From Hysterium pulicare CBS 123377 (taxonomy: Eukaryota; Ascomycota; Dothideomycetes; Hysteriales; Hysteriaceae), in assembly GCA_000467715.1 (NCBI GenBank), contig AJFK01000466.1, positions 1 to 25,590 on the forward strand: 25,590 nucleotides of DNA, written 5' to 3'. How positions within the stretch are numbered: the stretch's first letter is position 1; the number at the start of each line of letters is the position of its first letter. The notes under the pieces were generated by a model. That model ran no database searches. It worked only from the letters and a program-made list of their open reading frames with translations, and was not told the origin of the DNA. Below are positions 8,980-19,691 of the stretch, piece by piece. The translations under genes and the position numbers were made by a program.

Positions 8980-10701
8980 CTACAAACTCGCCTTCCCCCT
9001 AGATTCAAACGGTAAGATAAAGACAATAAGCCCCGCAGCAATGAACAGAGCTCCAGATACATAAACCGGCGCACTCGTCTCCAGGTTCGCAAACATAGCA
9101 ATAATCGGCGCCATGATACCAAATACACGATTCGCAGATGCTGTAATAGCGTTTCCTGTCCCACGGTCCTTTGTTGGGAAGATCTCTGGGGTATAGGCGT
9201 AGAGAACTGCATACATGATGTTGGACATGAAGTTGTAGCCGCAATCCCAGCCGAGAAGCGCGTCCGAAGTCACCGCCGTGGTGGAGGCGAAGAGAAACAC
9301 GCCTGTTAGGATCGTGGACAGCGAGAGCGCGCCTTTGCGGCCTATATAGGGGAGTTCGACTAGGAGACCGCCGAGGAGGCAGCCGGGTACGCCGAGAACT
9401 GCGATGATGAGACTGTTGCGGTAGGTTATGTAGGTGCTGCCGTCGCCGAAATCTGCACCACGGGTGGCTTGGATGTATGGAAGGAAAGCGTTGTAAAGTG
9501 GGAAGCCTGGATTAGTTAGCAGTTAGACTTCAAATACTAACTTCTACTTCTCATATAAAACATTACCTAATCCAATGAAGGCCCATACGACGGTGATGAG
9601 AGAGGTTGAGAGCGCGAGTTTTCTAGATGCAAAAAGGGATTTGATGTGCGTGAGGTTGATCTTCTCCAAACGGCGTTTGAGCGCTGCGGATGCTTCTGTT
9701 TGCTGAGGTCCATAACTACCGAAGACTTCGAGGTCGGCCACGGTTAAGTTGGAGGTTTTGCCATTTCGACGAGCCACTTCGTGAACGACAGCAACAGCGT
9801 CAGCATCTCGTCCTTTGCCCATGAGAAACTTGGGAGATTCGAAGATGGTAAAGCAGACGAAGCGGAGGAGGAACATGAACAAGGCTATTCCCCCCATGCA
9901 AAGCATGAAGTATCTCCAGCCCATGTTCTTGGATTTAGTACAATGTAGATCTGTCTGCTGGCAGGTAAGATTTCCGAGTAGCGGCCATGCTATCAGGGTC
10001 GCAACAACCTGAGCCAGTGCCCAATCGATTGAGAGGATCGTCAGAAGGTACTGATGCGATCCGGGAAGAAACTCCAGAAAGATTGCAGAATCGACAGGTA
10101 GATTACCTCCTACACCGATAGACCAGAAACACGCAAAGATACCAATAGCTGCGAAATTAGGTGATCCTGCTGCGATGAGTCCGAAAAGAGCGGTTACACC
10201 AATGGTGCAATTGAAGGCCCATCGTCTTCCAAAGATATCGCATCCGAAACCCCAGAAAACAGCTCCGACCAATAATCCGATATTCTGAGCTAGGGTCAAA
10301 TAAGGTCCCTTCGTCGGATGAAATTCGTTTTTGACAGGTGTGAAGATGAGAGACCTGGGTGGTCAGTTCAATGCGATCGATTGGTGTCGCGTGCCTCTAC
10401 TCACGTAACAATAGGCCACAAGTTATCGCTAGCCCAACCGAATCCGATTACGATGAAGAGTTGCCTATGCTGATTAAGATTGTTTGTAACAACTTTACAA
10501 ATGAATTATTCTTTACCATTGATACCGGCCCATTCCTATCTCTTGAATCGCCTTGTTCAACACTCTGGCTTTGGCCTCGTAAACGGGATCGAGGCTGCCT
10601 TCTTCCAGCACAGCTGCTGGCGCTTCCTCAAGTATGTCGCTCGCGTGAACTTCATCGGGAGCTCCTTTGCGTTCCTCGTCGACATATTTGGGCTCCGACA
10701 T
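8980..10701 (-). CDS. Major facilitator superfamily transporter (SV2-like/sugar-porter type)
   Basis: Four exons: 10701-10517, 10464-10405, 10354-9567 and 9506-8980 (introns of 52, 50 and 60 bp), giving 519 residues, normal for a 12-helix MFS carrier. After a hydrophilic N-terminus comes IGMGRYQWQLFIVIGFGWASDN, the entry segment of the SV2/SVOP-like group that transports organic anions or related metabolites. The loop 2-3 signature appears as GFGCDIFGRR (DxxGRR). A large loop between helices 6 and 7 holds the charged stretch KRRLEKINLTHIKSL. The C-half contains LPYIGRKGAL, the equivalent loop 8-9 signature, and TPEIFPTKDRGTGNA after helix 10. The substrate is unknown. It lies directly upstream of the Zn2Cys6 gene on the same strand, so local regulation is possible but not shown. 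Confidence 0.92.
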
Positions 10702-11772
10702 GTCTGGTGAGAAGAGCTAACTTGGATGCCGAAGGTCTAGTGAAATGGTTGAAGTTGGAGTCGGGTCGCAATAATCAAGCGATCGCTAGATTAATAAAAG
10801 TAATGCAGGACAGGGAAGTAATATAGATAGCGACGGAGAAGCGCTACAGCTTAAAGCTACCCCGGTTTCTTTGGTTGGGATAGAGCTCAGATGTAGGACT
10901 TGCCTACAAGGGTAAAGAGCTGTGCTTGCGACATAGCTGTCGGGGTTGGCGTCTTGCATATACGAGCGGATCTTGTGCGACAGAATCATACTTCATTTTG
11001 CCCGGCCGACAAAGGCTATTTGGCTTTCAATACGTCATCGCAGCGGTAATGATACCATTGATTGAAAAGCGTTTAGAGCCAAGACTGCAGAAGCGGTTTC
11101 TTTCTCATGACTTGAATGCAGCTCGTCAGGATACAATAAAACCTTGGCTTTAGACTTGAATGCAGTCAGAATCTTTCACCAGAGCGACATGCTTGTTGTA
11201 GGATCGTTCGACTGCTGCAGCTAGAGGAAAAGTCGACTGGTTTGAGGGCTAGCTGGAAGGCTAGCGGGCCGTGAAAGGTAGCACCCCACGCCACATCGGG
11301 CTCCGTTCGATAACCTAGGTATGGAGATATGCTTACAGCATTTTTGTTTAAGAGACTTATCTACTGTCCTACATACCCCTTTGGATCCACAGGTCTCGAA
11401 AGATCCTATTCCATATACTACATTCCAGATAACTTCAAGGACGGTAACCTGCTTTCATAATCGGCTTTGTAGGCTGGTGGTAACGAACATGGAAGGCGCA
11501 GACTCACTCTCCTGAAACGACGAGTTATGACACGGGCTAGGACGTCTCTCGTACGCTCTATAGACAGACTGAATCATCATCTTCAATTCCAAGCATTTCG
11601 CAAACAATGCCCTCCTGTAGAGCACAACAACTACTTTCAAAATGTGTAGCATAATACTCGCTAACAACAAAAAATACATCTCATGCAATCGAGCAATCCT
11701 GCCATCATTAATAATGCCAAATATCGTTAAGACGCCTTCCAGTCGAATCAAAGACGACCACCGATACAAAGT
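10702..11772. other. Intergenic: MFS promoter and DUF3292 gene 3' region
   Basis: About 1.07 kb with no convincing frame. It contains a 13-bp direct repeat, gacttgaatgcag at 11109-11121 and 11153-11165, and paired ggctagc words near 11250-11265. A CCCCAC word at 11284-11289 reads GTGGGG on the MFS coding strand, the core of a CreA-type site, about 580 bp upstream. I see nothing else. Confidence 0.5.
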
Positions 11773-14051
11773 CTACCAACTCTCCCACTTCTGTCCACCC
11801 ATGGCTATCAAGCGATTGAATAGCTCGTCTCTCAAAGGCAGTGCCGTGATGCTCCACTTCTCTCCCCTGCGGTCTATAATCTCCAGTCCATCCGCCACTT
11901 CTCTGTTCAAAGCCCAGCCAACCACCAATTTCGCCTTCCAACCATAACCTCCGAACTTCTTGAGCTCCTTGATGTCTCCGATCGGTATGCTCCACTGAGG
12001 GTGCAAATCCTCCCTCTCAGCAGAGCCAACTTTTTCAATCGTCGAGTCGGTCGAGAACGCCACACATGGAATTGTAGCTTTGGTGGTGATATAGACATGA
12101 CCTTTGTGGCCTTGGTATCGGCTTTTGAAGTCAACAGGTCCGGATGTAAGATCTTCACTTGGTTTGGGTATGACGCCAAGACGATTCTTTGCATGCATAG
12201 AACCGGCTTTAGCCTTTATCTTATCGGTGCCGATTGCGGTGTTGACAGCGCCCTTAGTAGTACCCTTGAAGAACCCCAGGATCTTACTTCCCTTCTTTCC
12301 GTGACTCGTACCCTTAGCAGCATTGATGTCATCGCCGCCTGTCTCATGGGCCGTCGTGGGATCATGGCTCATTGCCTCGTCTAGTTCATCTTGAGTGGCG
12401 TTCAGAGGCCAGTCTGCGCCTGTGGCACGCAAGTGATCATCTGTGACTTCGGCGGGACGTTCAGGTGGTGGCTCCTTTGTTCGAGGGGGAGGGGGTAGGG
12501 GAGCTTTGTTAGCTTCGCCAATACGCAGGAGGGTGATTGTGAGCTGAGCATTGGTTGGAACGCCCTTGAGTATAGTGCTGTCTAGAGTCAGTATTTGTCC
12601 AGGTACAATAGATAGCCCTCACATACTTTCGAATTTCGAGCAGTTTTTGCCAGTTGGGGAACTTGCGGTTGAGGAGGGCCACTCCGCGGGTGATAATTGG
12701 GTCGCCAAAGAATCCAAATCCGATACCGAAAGTCACGCCTTTCATGAACATATAAGATGTGACAAAGATCGATGCGAGAAACATCGGAAGCACTAGTGCG
12801 GCAAGTCGAAGTCGGTACCTATCTCTTGGAAATGGAGGAGTTGGGGATAAAGCACTGTTGGATCAAATTAATGGCATGCACAGGTACTGGGCCGAACCAC
12901 CCACTTGGCAAAACGTTCCCACCCATCCGTAACATCGGCTATACCATGCATGATAGGTCGCATTTTAGACCACATGGCATTTTCGACGGGGACCTTTGTC
13001 TTGTCGTGTTCTTTGCTGGGAATGGCTCCACCAGCTTTATCCCTTGCATTTGCTGTGCTAGTAGCGATAGCGGTCGGATCGGGGATCGAGTCAGCAGGAG
13101 AACCTTCTTCAGAAGCAGGTTCCCCTTGGGGATGTTTGCCTGTAGCACTACTCACTGCCACAGATGCTATGCCGTTAACGAAATTGCTGGCTTCCTGTTC
13201 AACAGCTTCTCCCTTGAAGTTTTCCGGTGCACCTGTTGCGCTATCGTGACTTCCCAGTACACCAGATTTTGGCTTCTGGACGCCCCCGGATTTTCCATCA
13301 ACAAGGGCCATAGGGGCGGGGGGGAAGAGAACTGGACGACACGGAGGATAGGCAATAAGAGCTATGAAAGTAAGAGAGACGAGGGGTACCAGCAGGTCGA
13401 AAAGCCAAGCAGTGAAGTAGGCCTGATAAGGTTAGTTCATAATTATCAAAGAGTTTTAAGCTGCATACAGTACAGAACCATGCAGTCCTTCTAGTTTCTC
13501 TCCACGATCGCAAACGCACGATATGTTTCCCGAAACCCATAAGCCCAATGATCTGTAATGATTAGCTCAAAGGTAATAGAAGGCAGCACTCTGATGTACA
13601 ATTGTCATATAGAGACGCTCCATGTTGCTTCGAAGCTTGTCTGGGGAGAACTCCTCCTCATCTGCGATATTGAGATCAAGGCCGCCTGGAGGCGGATTCT
13701 CCAATGCCTTGACATGGTACATTTGCTGAACATATGATCAGCCAAAGCTCACATTCGTTGTGAAGGTTGCAGTCGAACCTTGTCAAACCGTCGGACAAGG
13801 ACCCATAATTCGTCATTCGGTAAACCTCCAACAAGGGGAGCTGGCATGGCTGCTTGAGGTTTGTTCCAACCTAGGTCAACCACATCTTCATCGTGAACGA
13901 TCTGTGCGGCGCCCTTCTCTTCATGATCTTCCATGGCAAGCGCATGGCTTTCTGTTGGTTGATCTCTCAAGGTATGTGATACCTCTTCCTTGTCCGGGTC
14001 CGTTTCGTGGGGAATAGGCAGAAGGTCTTTGTAAACAACGCCGCCCGACAT
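11773..14051 (-). CDS. DUF3292 fungal membrane protein of unknown function
   Basis: Six exons: 14051-13779, 13725-13600, 13552-13469, 13422-12905, 12854-12627 and 12577-11773 (introns 46-53 bp), giving 677 residues. The ATG at 14051 (context CCAACATGT) is the first in frame; the upstream open codons include only a GTG. Recognisable blocks of the family are VVDLGWNKP, DELWVLVRRFDKQMYHVKA, FGKHIVRLRSWRE, then a hydrophobic pair FTAWLFDLLVPLVSLTFIALIAY (about 164-186), an Ala/Ser/Pro-rich linker, ALSPTPPFPRDRYRLRL, a further membrane segment LVLPMFLASIFVTSYMFM, and FFGDPIITRG. The C-terminal 120 residues (GHVYITTKATIPCVAF .. WKAKLVVGWA .. LFNRLIAMGGQKWE) look like a PH/GRAM-type beta domain. Family membership is fairly sure. 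A lipid- or membrane-contact role is only a guess from the architecture. Confidence 0.88.
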
Positions 14052-15113
14052 GTTGGCAAGACGATGAGAGTTCACGATAGCGAGAAGTGAAGGAAGGGAA
14101 GCAGGGAAGGCTCCAGTCTTGCATGAGGGCAGGTGTGGCCCTTTAGTTGGACTTTCAAGCCACAGTGACGCAACGCCAAGACGCGAGGAATCTCCTTCTG
14201 GAAAGACAGCGGGAAGCTAACGAGGAAACCGTCTCCAACCGGCGAAAGTGCTGCAGCCAGCGCTGCCCGAGCATCATCGCCCCGCCCTTTGCTAGAGGCG
14301 GATGGGAAACATGGAGAGACCATTCGCGTCATGAACAGACGCGTAATCGGATCGTGCACCCGTTTCGTCCCTTTGCAAACACCGTCTTTGGTGCAACAGC
14401 CCTTGGGTAATGCGAGATGCTCGCTGATATCTGGGGATCAGATCAGGCCGTGATCAACTCTAGGATCACTCTCATTCCATGCTTCGATCAGGATCCACAT
14501 CGACGATCCTAGCCGAGTCTGACGGCACCCTCGCGCAAACAGAATCCTGATAAGAGCTTTGCAGCGTGTTTCGCTTCTCGTGGAGTGCTCAGAAGTGATA
14601 TGAGCCATATCACTCGGTAATCATCGTGTAGTGTAGTCGGTTAGAATTAACAACGCCGTTTAAAAGCAGTAGTTCTCTGTCCCAGGAAAGCTATCTCGAT
14701 CGGACCATGAACTTTTCTGGATCGGACTGAAGGAAGGATATGGAGTCTGAAGCTGTCCGTCAAACAGCCAGTACCAGAGGAAGAAATGTAAGCATCGTGA
14801 GGTGTGCACGGTCCTCCCATGGCTCGGTGGTGGACTTCTCACACAAAACCACGATATGCATGCCAACCCACAACTATTTGAAAGCTCGCCCGCTGCAATC
14901 GTCGAAGAAACACTGCGGTCTTTAGCTGTTATCCATTAATCGTAACACTGGTGAATATTTGATGGGGTCGAGGAGATCTCTTGCTCGCAGTCCGGTTGCC
15001 CAGCAACCGCTCTTGGCGCTCTGTTGACCAACTTCCCCGTCACGTCAAAGTCGGCACACCATCTCTAACTCCCACTCCAAGTTCAAACGAGTACCATAAA
15101 ACATAAAATAACA
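14052..15113. promoter_or_regulatory. Divergent promoter between DUF3292 gene and kinesin gene
   Basis: 1.06 kb with no supportable gene. It holds a cluster of seven GATC words at 14437-14509 and the RFX-type X-box at 14995-15007. A CACGTCA word lies near 15041-15047, about 70 bp before the kinesin ATG. Confidence 0.5.
14995..15007. promoter_or_regulatory. Palindromic RFX-type X-box upstream of the kinesin gene
   Basis: The sequence GTTGCC-C-AGCAAC fits the X-box consensus (GTNRCC, 0-3 nt, RGYAAC) and sits in a longer palindrome, cggttgc-cca-gcaaccg, at 14993-15009. It lies about 105 bp before the kinesin ATG. Fungal RFX proteins (Crt1/Rfx1, Sak1, RfxA) bind such sites and control DNA-damage and cell-division genes. 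Binding here is inferred. Confidence 0.5.
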
Positions 15114-17519
15114 ATGGACCCCCCTCCGACACCTCGATCAAACCCAAACTCTTTATTCGACGTCTATCTTCGATTGCGCCCTTCCAATGTCGCCGCCGCT
15201 CAGCGTTTTCTCGATGTCGAAGAGCCGGAAGAAGATAACCCGACGCACATAACCATCAAACCGCTTTCAAACGACCACCGGAAACGTGCAGTGGAGAAGT
15301 TTGCCTTTACTAGGGTCTTTGAGGAAGATGCTTCACAACTAGACCTTTTCAAAGGAACGGGCGTTGTGCCACTCATTGAAGGTGTCCTAGGGGGTCGGAG
15401 TGATGGAAGAGATGGACTACTTGCTACACTGGGTGTCACGGGCTCTGGAAAGGTAAAGTAGAAGACTAGAAACTGTCGTAGCTAGCAGAGAACTAACCGC
15501 GGCTGTAGAGCCATACGATACTGGGAACCAAAGCCCAACGCGGCCTCACACAAATGGCTCTCGAAGTTCTCTTCCAGAGCACTAACGAACAGCTCGTCCA
15601 GCCTGCTTATGGCACAGCAGCCTTCCCGTCAATTGCTGCATCAGACGTATCTGAAGCGCAGATGTTCACAGCAACTGCGTTTCTCGATTCGATTTATGGC
15701 GATAATCAATCCGAACGCTACCCATCGCGAGCTCAGACACCTATGCCGGTATGCTCAGAATCTCCTACCAGAACCAATATATATACTCCTTCTATTCCTA
15801 TCAAATTCTCTCTCCACGCCTCTTCTCTGAGTCTGTATCCTTCTCTCAAAGGAAATATGTACGCTCGTCCCAGTACAGGGGTGCTCTCACCCCGGGACAG
15901 CAATTTTGTTCAGTCGCCGAAAACCATTCGTCCTGTAGAGGGTGTTGTTACTCTTATCTCTCGCTCACCAGACAAAAAGGACTGCAGTTCTTTCTTAATC
16001 ACAGCGACGAGCCGATCGAAGAATATCCCTCGGCCTTCTGCCCTACCTCAAACACCCAGTGTTCATGAAATTTCGCTGCCAGCCGATCCTCACACCGAGT
16101 ACGCTATTATTATCTCTATGTACGAAGTCTACAATGACCGAATCTTCGACCTCTTGACCGGAAACGCGACGAACAATAAGAATCCTCATTTGAAGCGACG
16201 CGCGTTGCTCTTCAAGAGCACAGAAAAGAGTCCTGACAGGAAAGTTGTGGCCGGTTTGAGGAAGATCATCTGCGGGAGTCTGGAAGAAGCTCTCATGATT
16301 TTGGAGACCGGTTTGATGGAGAGAAGAGTTGCTGGCACAGGAAGTAATGCTGTCAGCTCAAGGAGTCATGGGTTCTTCTGCATGGATGTAAAGAAGCGAG
16401 ACAAAGCTATGCAAGGCCCTTGGTCCAGCAATACACTCACGATTGTCGATTTGGCTGGTAAGCCGACTTTATGTCCCTAAATACAGGTTACTAACTAAAC
16501 TGTCAGGCTCTGAACGTGCAAGAAACGCAAAGACTGCTGGTGCTACTCTAGCTGAAGCTGGCAAGATCAACGAGAGTCTCATGTATCTAGGCCAGTGCAT
16601 GCAGATGCAGAGCGATAATCAAGAGGGCAACAAGGTATGTGGAACACTGATCTTGTCTTTACGTATCAACTGACTTCTCCTTCAGCAAAATATTGTTCCC
16701 TTCCGCCAATGCAAGCTCACCGAACTCCTCTTCTCAAACTCCTTTCCCTCTCAAAGCCATCATCACCACCACCATCACCACCGCAATCCCCAGAAAGCAA
16801 TCATGATTGTCACTGCCAACCCAATGGGCGACTTCAACGCCACATCCCAGATCCTCCGCTACAGCGCCCTAGCCCGCGAAGTCACCGTCCCACGCATCCC
16901 CTCCGTCACAAGCACAATCCTCTCCGGCACGACGGCCGGCCCGAACTCGAAATCCCAACTCAACTCGAGCGGCCGCAGCTCCCCCAACGCCGCCTGGGAA
17001 GAGCTCGAAGTGGCAAACGCAGAGATCCAGCGCTTATCGGAAGAAGTCGAGGTCTTCGCACTCCGCTTAACGGAGGAAACAGCTCGTCGCAAGGCCGCCG
17101 AGCAGAGCTGGCGGGCCGCCGAAGAGCACATGCTTGAAATCGAGCAGGAAGTCCGAGACGAGTGCTGTGCCGAAATGGAAAAGGCGCTCGATCTTGAGCG
17201 TCGTAGATGGCAAGGTGCGTGGGATGAAGAAGCGGATCGCAATGATGAGCATTTGGATCGAAAGATCGATGCTTTGGTTAGGGCGACTGGCGCTGGTGGC
17301 GCTGGTGGCGCTGGAGTCGAGGTCTTCGAAGACCCGGATCTGAGCAGTAGGGAGAGAGTTGATGAGTTGGAGAGGGAGAATGAGGTTTTGAGGGCTAGGC
17401 TTGAGAAAATGGAGAGGGAGGCTTTGGGGCAAAGTCCGAGTAAGAAACAGAGGGTTTTGAAAGCTAGGAAGTGGGAGGATCCTGAGGCGAGTTTGGCGTT
17501 GGGGTTGGAGAGTGATTAG
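15114..17519 (+). CDS. Kinesin-like motor protein, probably kinesin-6 (MKLP/KIF20/Klp9 type)
   Basis: Four exons: 15114-15452, 15509-16457, 16507-16634 and 16686-17519 (introns 49-56 bp), giving 749 residues with an N-terminal motor. The nucleotide motifs are present: P-loop GVTGSGKS (107-114, split by intron 1), switch I NAVSSRSH (393-400) and switch II DLAGSE (427-432, split by intron 2). About 170 extra residues separate GLTQMALEVLF from YAIIISMYEVYNDRIFDLL. This is where kinesin-6 motors carry their long loop-6 insertion, and ILRYSALAREV at the motor end also fits that class. The neck is followed by a coiled coil (about 576-665), a Gly-Ala linker and a second Glu-rich coil with VDELERENEVLRARLEKM. 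Kinesin-6 motors act at the spindle midzone in anaphase and cytokinesis. A run of eight His precedes the last motor strand. Class assignment is likely, not certain. Confidence 0.9.
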
Positions 17520-19034
17520 CTGTTGATATTTTGAAGCTAGCTTGGGTAGGTGGCTTTGGGCTTACTTGGTGTTTTGGCGATGGAGGAGTTGTGTGCTTTA
17601 TTCTGGTTTGCTCTTGCATAGAAGTCACTTGGTCCATTTGTTTTCTGCATTAGAGAGTACTTCAGGCATTCTTATCTATATTGTGTGTCGTCTCTTAAGA
17701 TGTTCATTCTACACTATTCCACTATATTCATAATCCCAGCGGAAGTAATCATAAAAGTAACATTCAAGATAAAAGGCTATAAACTATAAGCTCTTTGCCT
17801 ATCAACCAAAAACCAAAATTCAAACATACCTCACCAACAAGCTTCGCATCCAACTCAAACATCCATTCAAGTCCTATACCCTAGTTTAAACATCCTTAGA
17901 CTCCTTAACCCCTTCTCCGCAACCTAAGTAACAACCTCAAAAAAAGACAGTATGAAGTTACTAAAGGTAGATTGGTAAGGCTGGGGATACAAACGCCTAG
18001 CAAGGGTCGAAGATGAGAAGATAATTGGCCTGCCTTATGTACTTGAGATTTGTTTCTCAGAAGGATTTGTGGTAGTGGAGTAAGGATATCTTCCCCGCAT
18101 CTCTAGTTTTGGGTCGGGAGAGGAGCGGGAGGGGGCCGAAGGAGGAGGAGGAGGAGGAGTTTATGTATTTAGCAGCCTCGTTGTTAAGTCGGACCAGGCT
18201 AGGGTCTCATGCATCAATGACCTTAGGGAGATCTCTGGAGTAAGAAGGTTTTGTTTGAGGGTATATATTCAAGGGAGATCAAGTTCGTGCGTTGGAGGTA
18301 GGGTTGAATTGCTTTGATCTACTAAGGTTCTTAAATTAGGGATTAACTAGATCCTAAAATATCTAGAGAGAGAAATCTAGGATATAATATCTAGAGCTAA
18401 GGAAAAAGGACAAAGATTGGATAGTGTTGTGGCGTGACCTTGCTTTGATATACTGGACGTAGGTTAAACGACCTCGGGAACTAGAGGCGATTGGACTTTG
18501 CTGATGCAAGCTAGAGTTTTTGAGAACCTAGTAAAGTTAATAATAGAAAGCCTAAAGAGATGAAAGGTGGACTAAAGAAAAGAGGGAACTGTAGCAGCTC
18601 TTACCTCATTAACCTTATATCAACATATTTCCCCAATCCTAAACTATCTACATGTACTAAGACTATTATTAGATACTTACTTATTTAGAATTTAAAGAAT
18701 TTTAATATTATTTTTTACAAAAATTTAAATTTAAAAAAAGCCTAACATTAAAAAATAGAATTATAGAAAAGGGATAGATATAGAAGCTCTCACATCACCA
18801 ACCTCCACTTAACCCCTTTCCCACAGCCCAACCCATCGCCGCACACCCCCGGGACCTTGGAACATCACATTCAGCAAATCATCGCAGCACAGCTGCTCTC
18901 TCATTGAAACTACATACAAAGCAAAACACTTAATATATCCATACCATTAAACTTTTAGAGCCATTTACCACACAACTCCAAATCCAAACTCCTCATTATA
19001 CCTCGAAAACATCATCCCTAAATCGTCCCCCAAC
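17520..19034. other. Gene-poor convergent stretch with AT-rich island
   Basis: 1.5 kb between two 3' ends. The first part (to about 17800) is likely kinesin 3' untranslated sequence. A purine-rich GGA run lies near 18139-18160. From about 18300 the sequence repeats short words such as aatatctagag (twice between 18355 and 18400), and 18640-18790 is strongly A/T. No frame resembling a protein and no transposon ends were found. Confidence 0.55.
18640..18790. other. AT-rich island, possible remnant of degraded repeat
   Basis: Long runs of A and T words (for example tttaaatttaaaaaaag) with almost no G or C stand out sharply from the surrounding DNA. Such islands in filamentous ascomycetes are often repeats eroded by RIP, but no parent element can be recognised. 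Confidence 0.4.
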
Positions 19035-19691
19035 TCAAAGCTCCCTCTTCGCCATCTCATTCTGATACCACTCCCAACTCCTCACCTCCTGATCACGCAA
19101 CTGGGCACGCCGATTCCGCGAGTATTGTTCCTGCAAAGCGGCCTGCTCTTCAGGAGAAAGGCCTGTCTTCACCCTGAACCCTTTTTCCTCCTTACCTCCA
19201 TTCAGACCCCTGCCAAAAGGCACCACAACAGGACGTACAGCCGCGCGCAGAGCAGTCGGCAGCTCAGGAAGAGCGCGAGCTACGGTAGCCGGTAAACGAG
19301 GGAGATGGAAAATCGGCTTCACGGGCTTTGGACGCGGTTCTGGAGCCGAGGACTCGGGAAATGGTGCAATAGCGAAGGGTAGAGCTTTAGATCCTGAGTA
19401 TGGCTGCTCCTCTAAAACACTAGAAGATTCCACTAGAGTAGAGATGTGGAGAAGGGGGTATTTTGCCTCTCTATCGGATTTCTGGTTGTCTGGAATAGGA
19501 GTTGAGGGGGTGAGTTTCGCTTCCCTGCAACGACATCCGGGGACGGGACAGAAGCCGGATTTGCGGTGGAGGGAATAGTCATCTGGGGAGTTGGTGTAGA
19601 TGTTGTTGCCGGGCTCTGGTATAGTGGGCTTGTGACCGGCATTGTCTTTGTCGGTTTGGAGGTCGTGGGTCGAGATAGTGATGTGGTACAT
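19035..19691 (-). CDS. Hypothetical protein, 218 residues, family not recognised
   Basis: A single open frame. The ATG at 19691 (context GCAACCATGT) is the first after an in-frame TGA about 75 bp upstream. The N-terminal third is polar and includes a short Cys/Pro motif, SGFCPVPGCRC, that could bind a metal or form a disulfide. The middle is Pro-rich (PEPRPKPVKPIFHLPRLP). The C-terminus, from TGLSPEEQAALQEQYSRN to EWYQNEMAKREL, should form a charged amphipathic helix. There is no signal peptide or membrane segment. I do not recognise the family. A second frame (about 19433-19938) is also open for some 168 codons but is Ser/Thr/Pro-rich in the way out-of-frame reading of C-rich DNA usually is. 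An alternative spliced model using upstream exons cannot be excluded. Confidence 0.5.
   Translation of the reverse strand: MYHITISTHDLQTDKDNAGHKPTIPEPGNNIYTNSPDDYSLHRKSGFCPVPGCRCREAKLTPSTPIPDNQKSDREAKYPLLHISTLVESSSVLEEQPYSGSKALPFAIAPFPESSAPEPRPKPVKPIFHLPRLPATVARALPELPTALRAAVRPVVVPFGRGLNGGKEEKGFRVKTGLSPEEQAALQEQYSRNRRAQLRDQEVRSWEWYQNEMAKREL

Noticed and set aside
1-10701. A secondary-metabolite gene cluster (SDR, amidase, regulator, MFS)
   Set aside because: No backbone synthase is present, and a fluoride exporter and arrestin-like gene interrupt the set; the gene types are common across fungal genomes.
12001-12384. 127-codon + strand ORF opposite the DUF3292 last exon
   Set aside because: It is a shadow of a conserved coding region on the minus strand.
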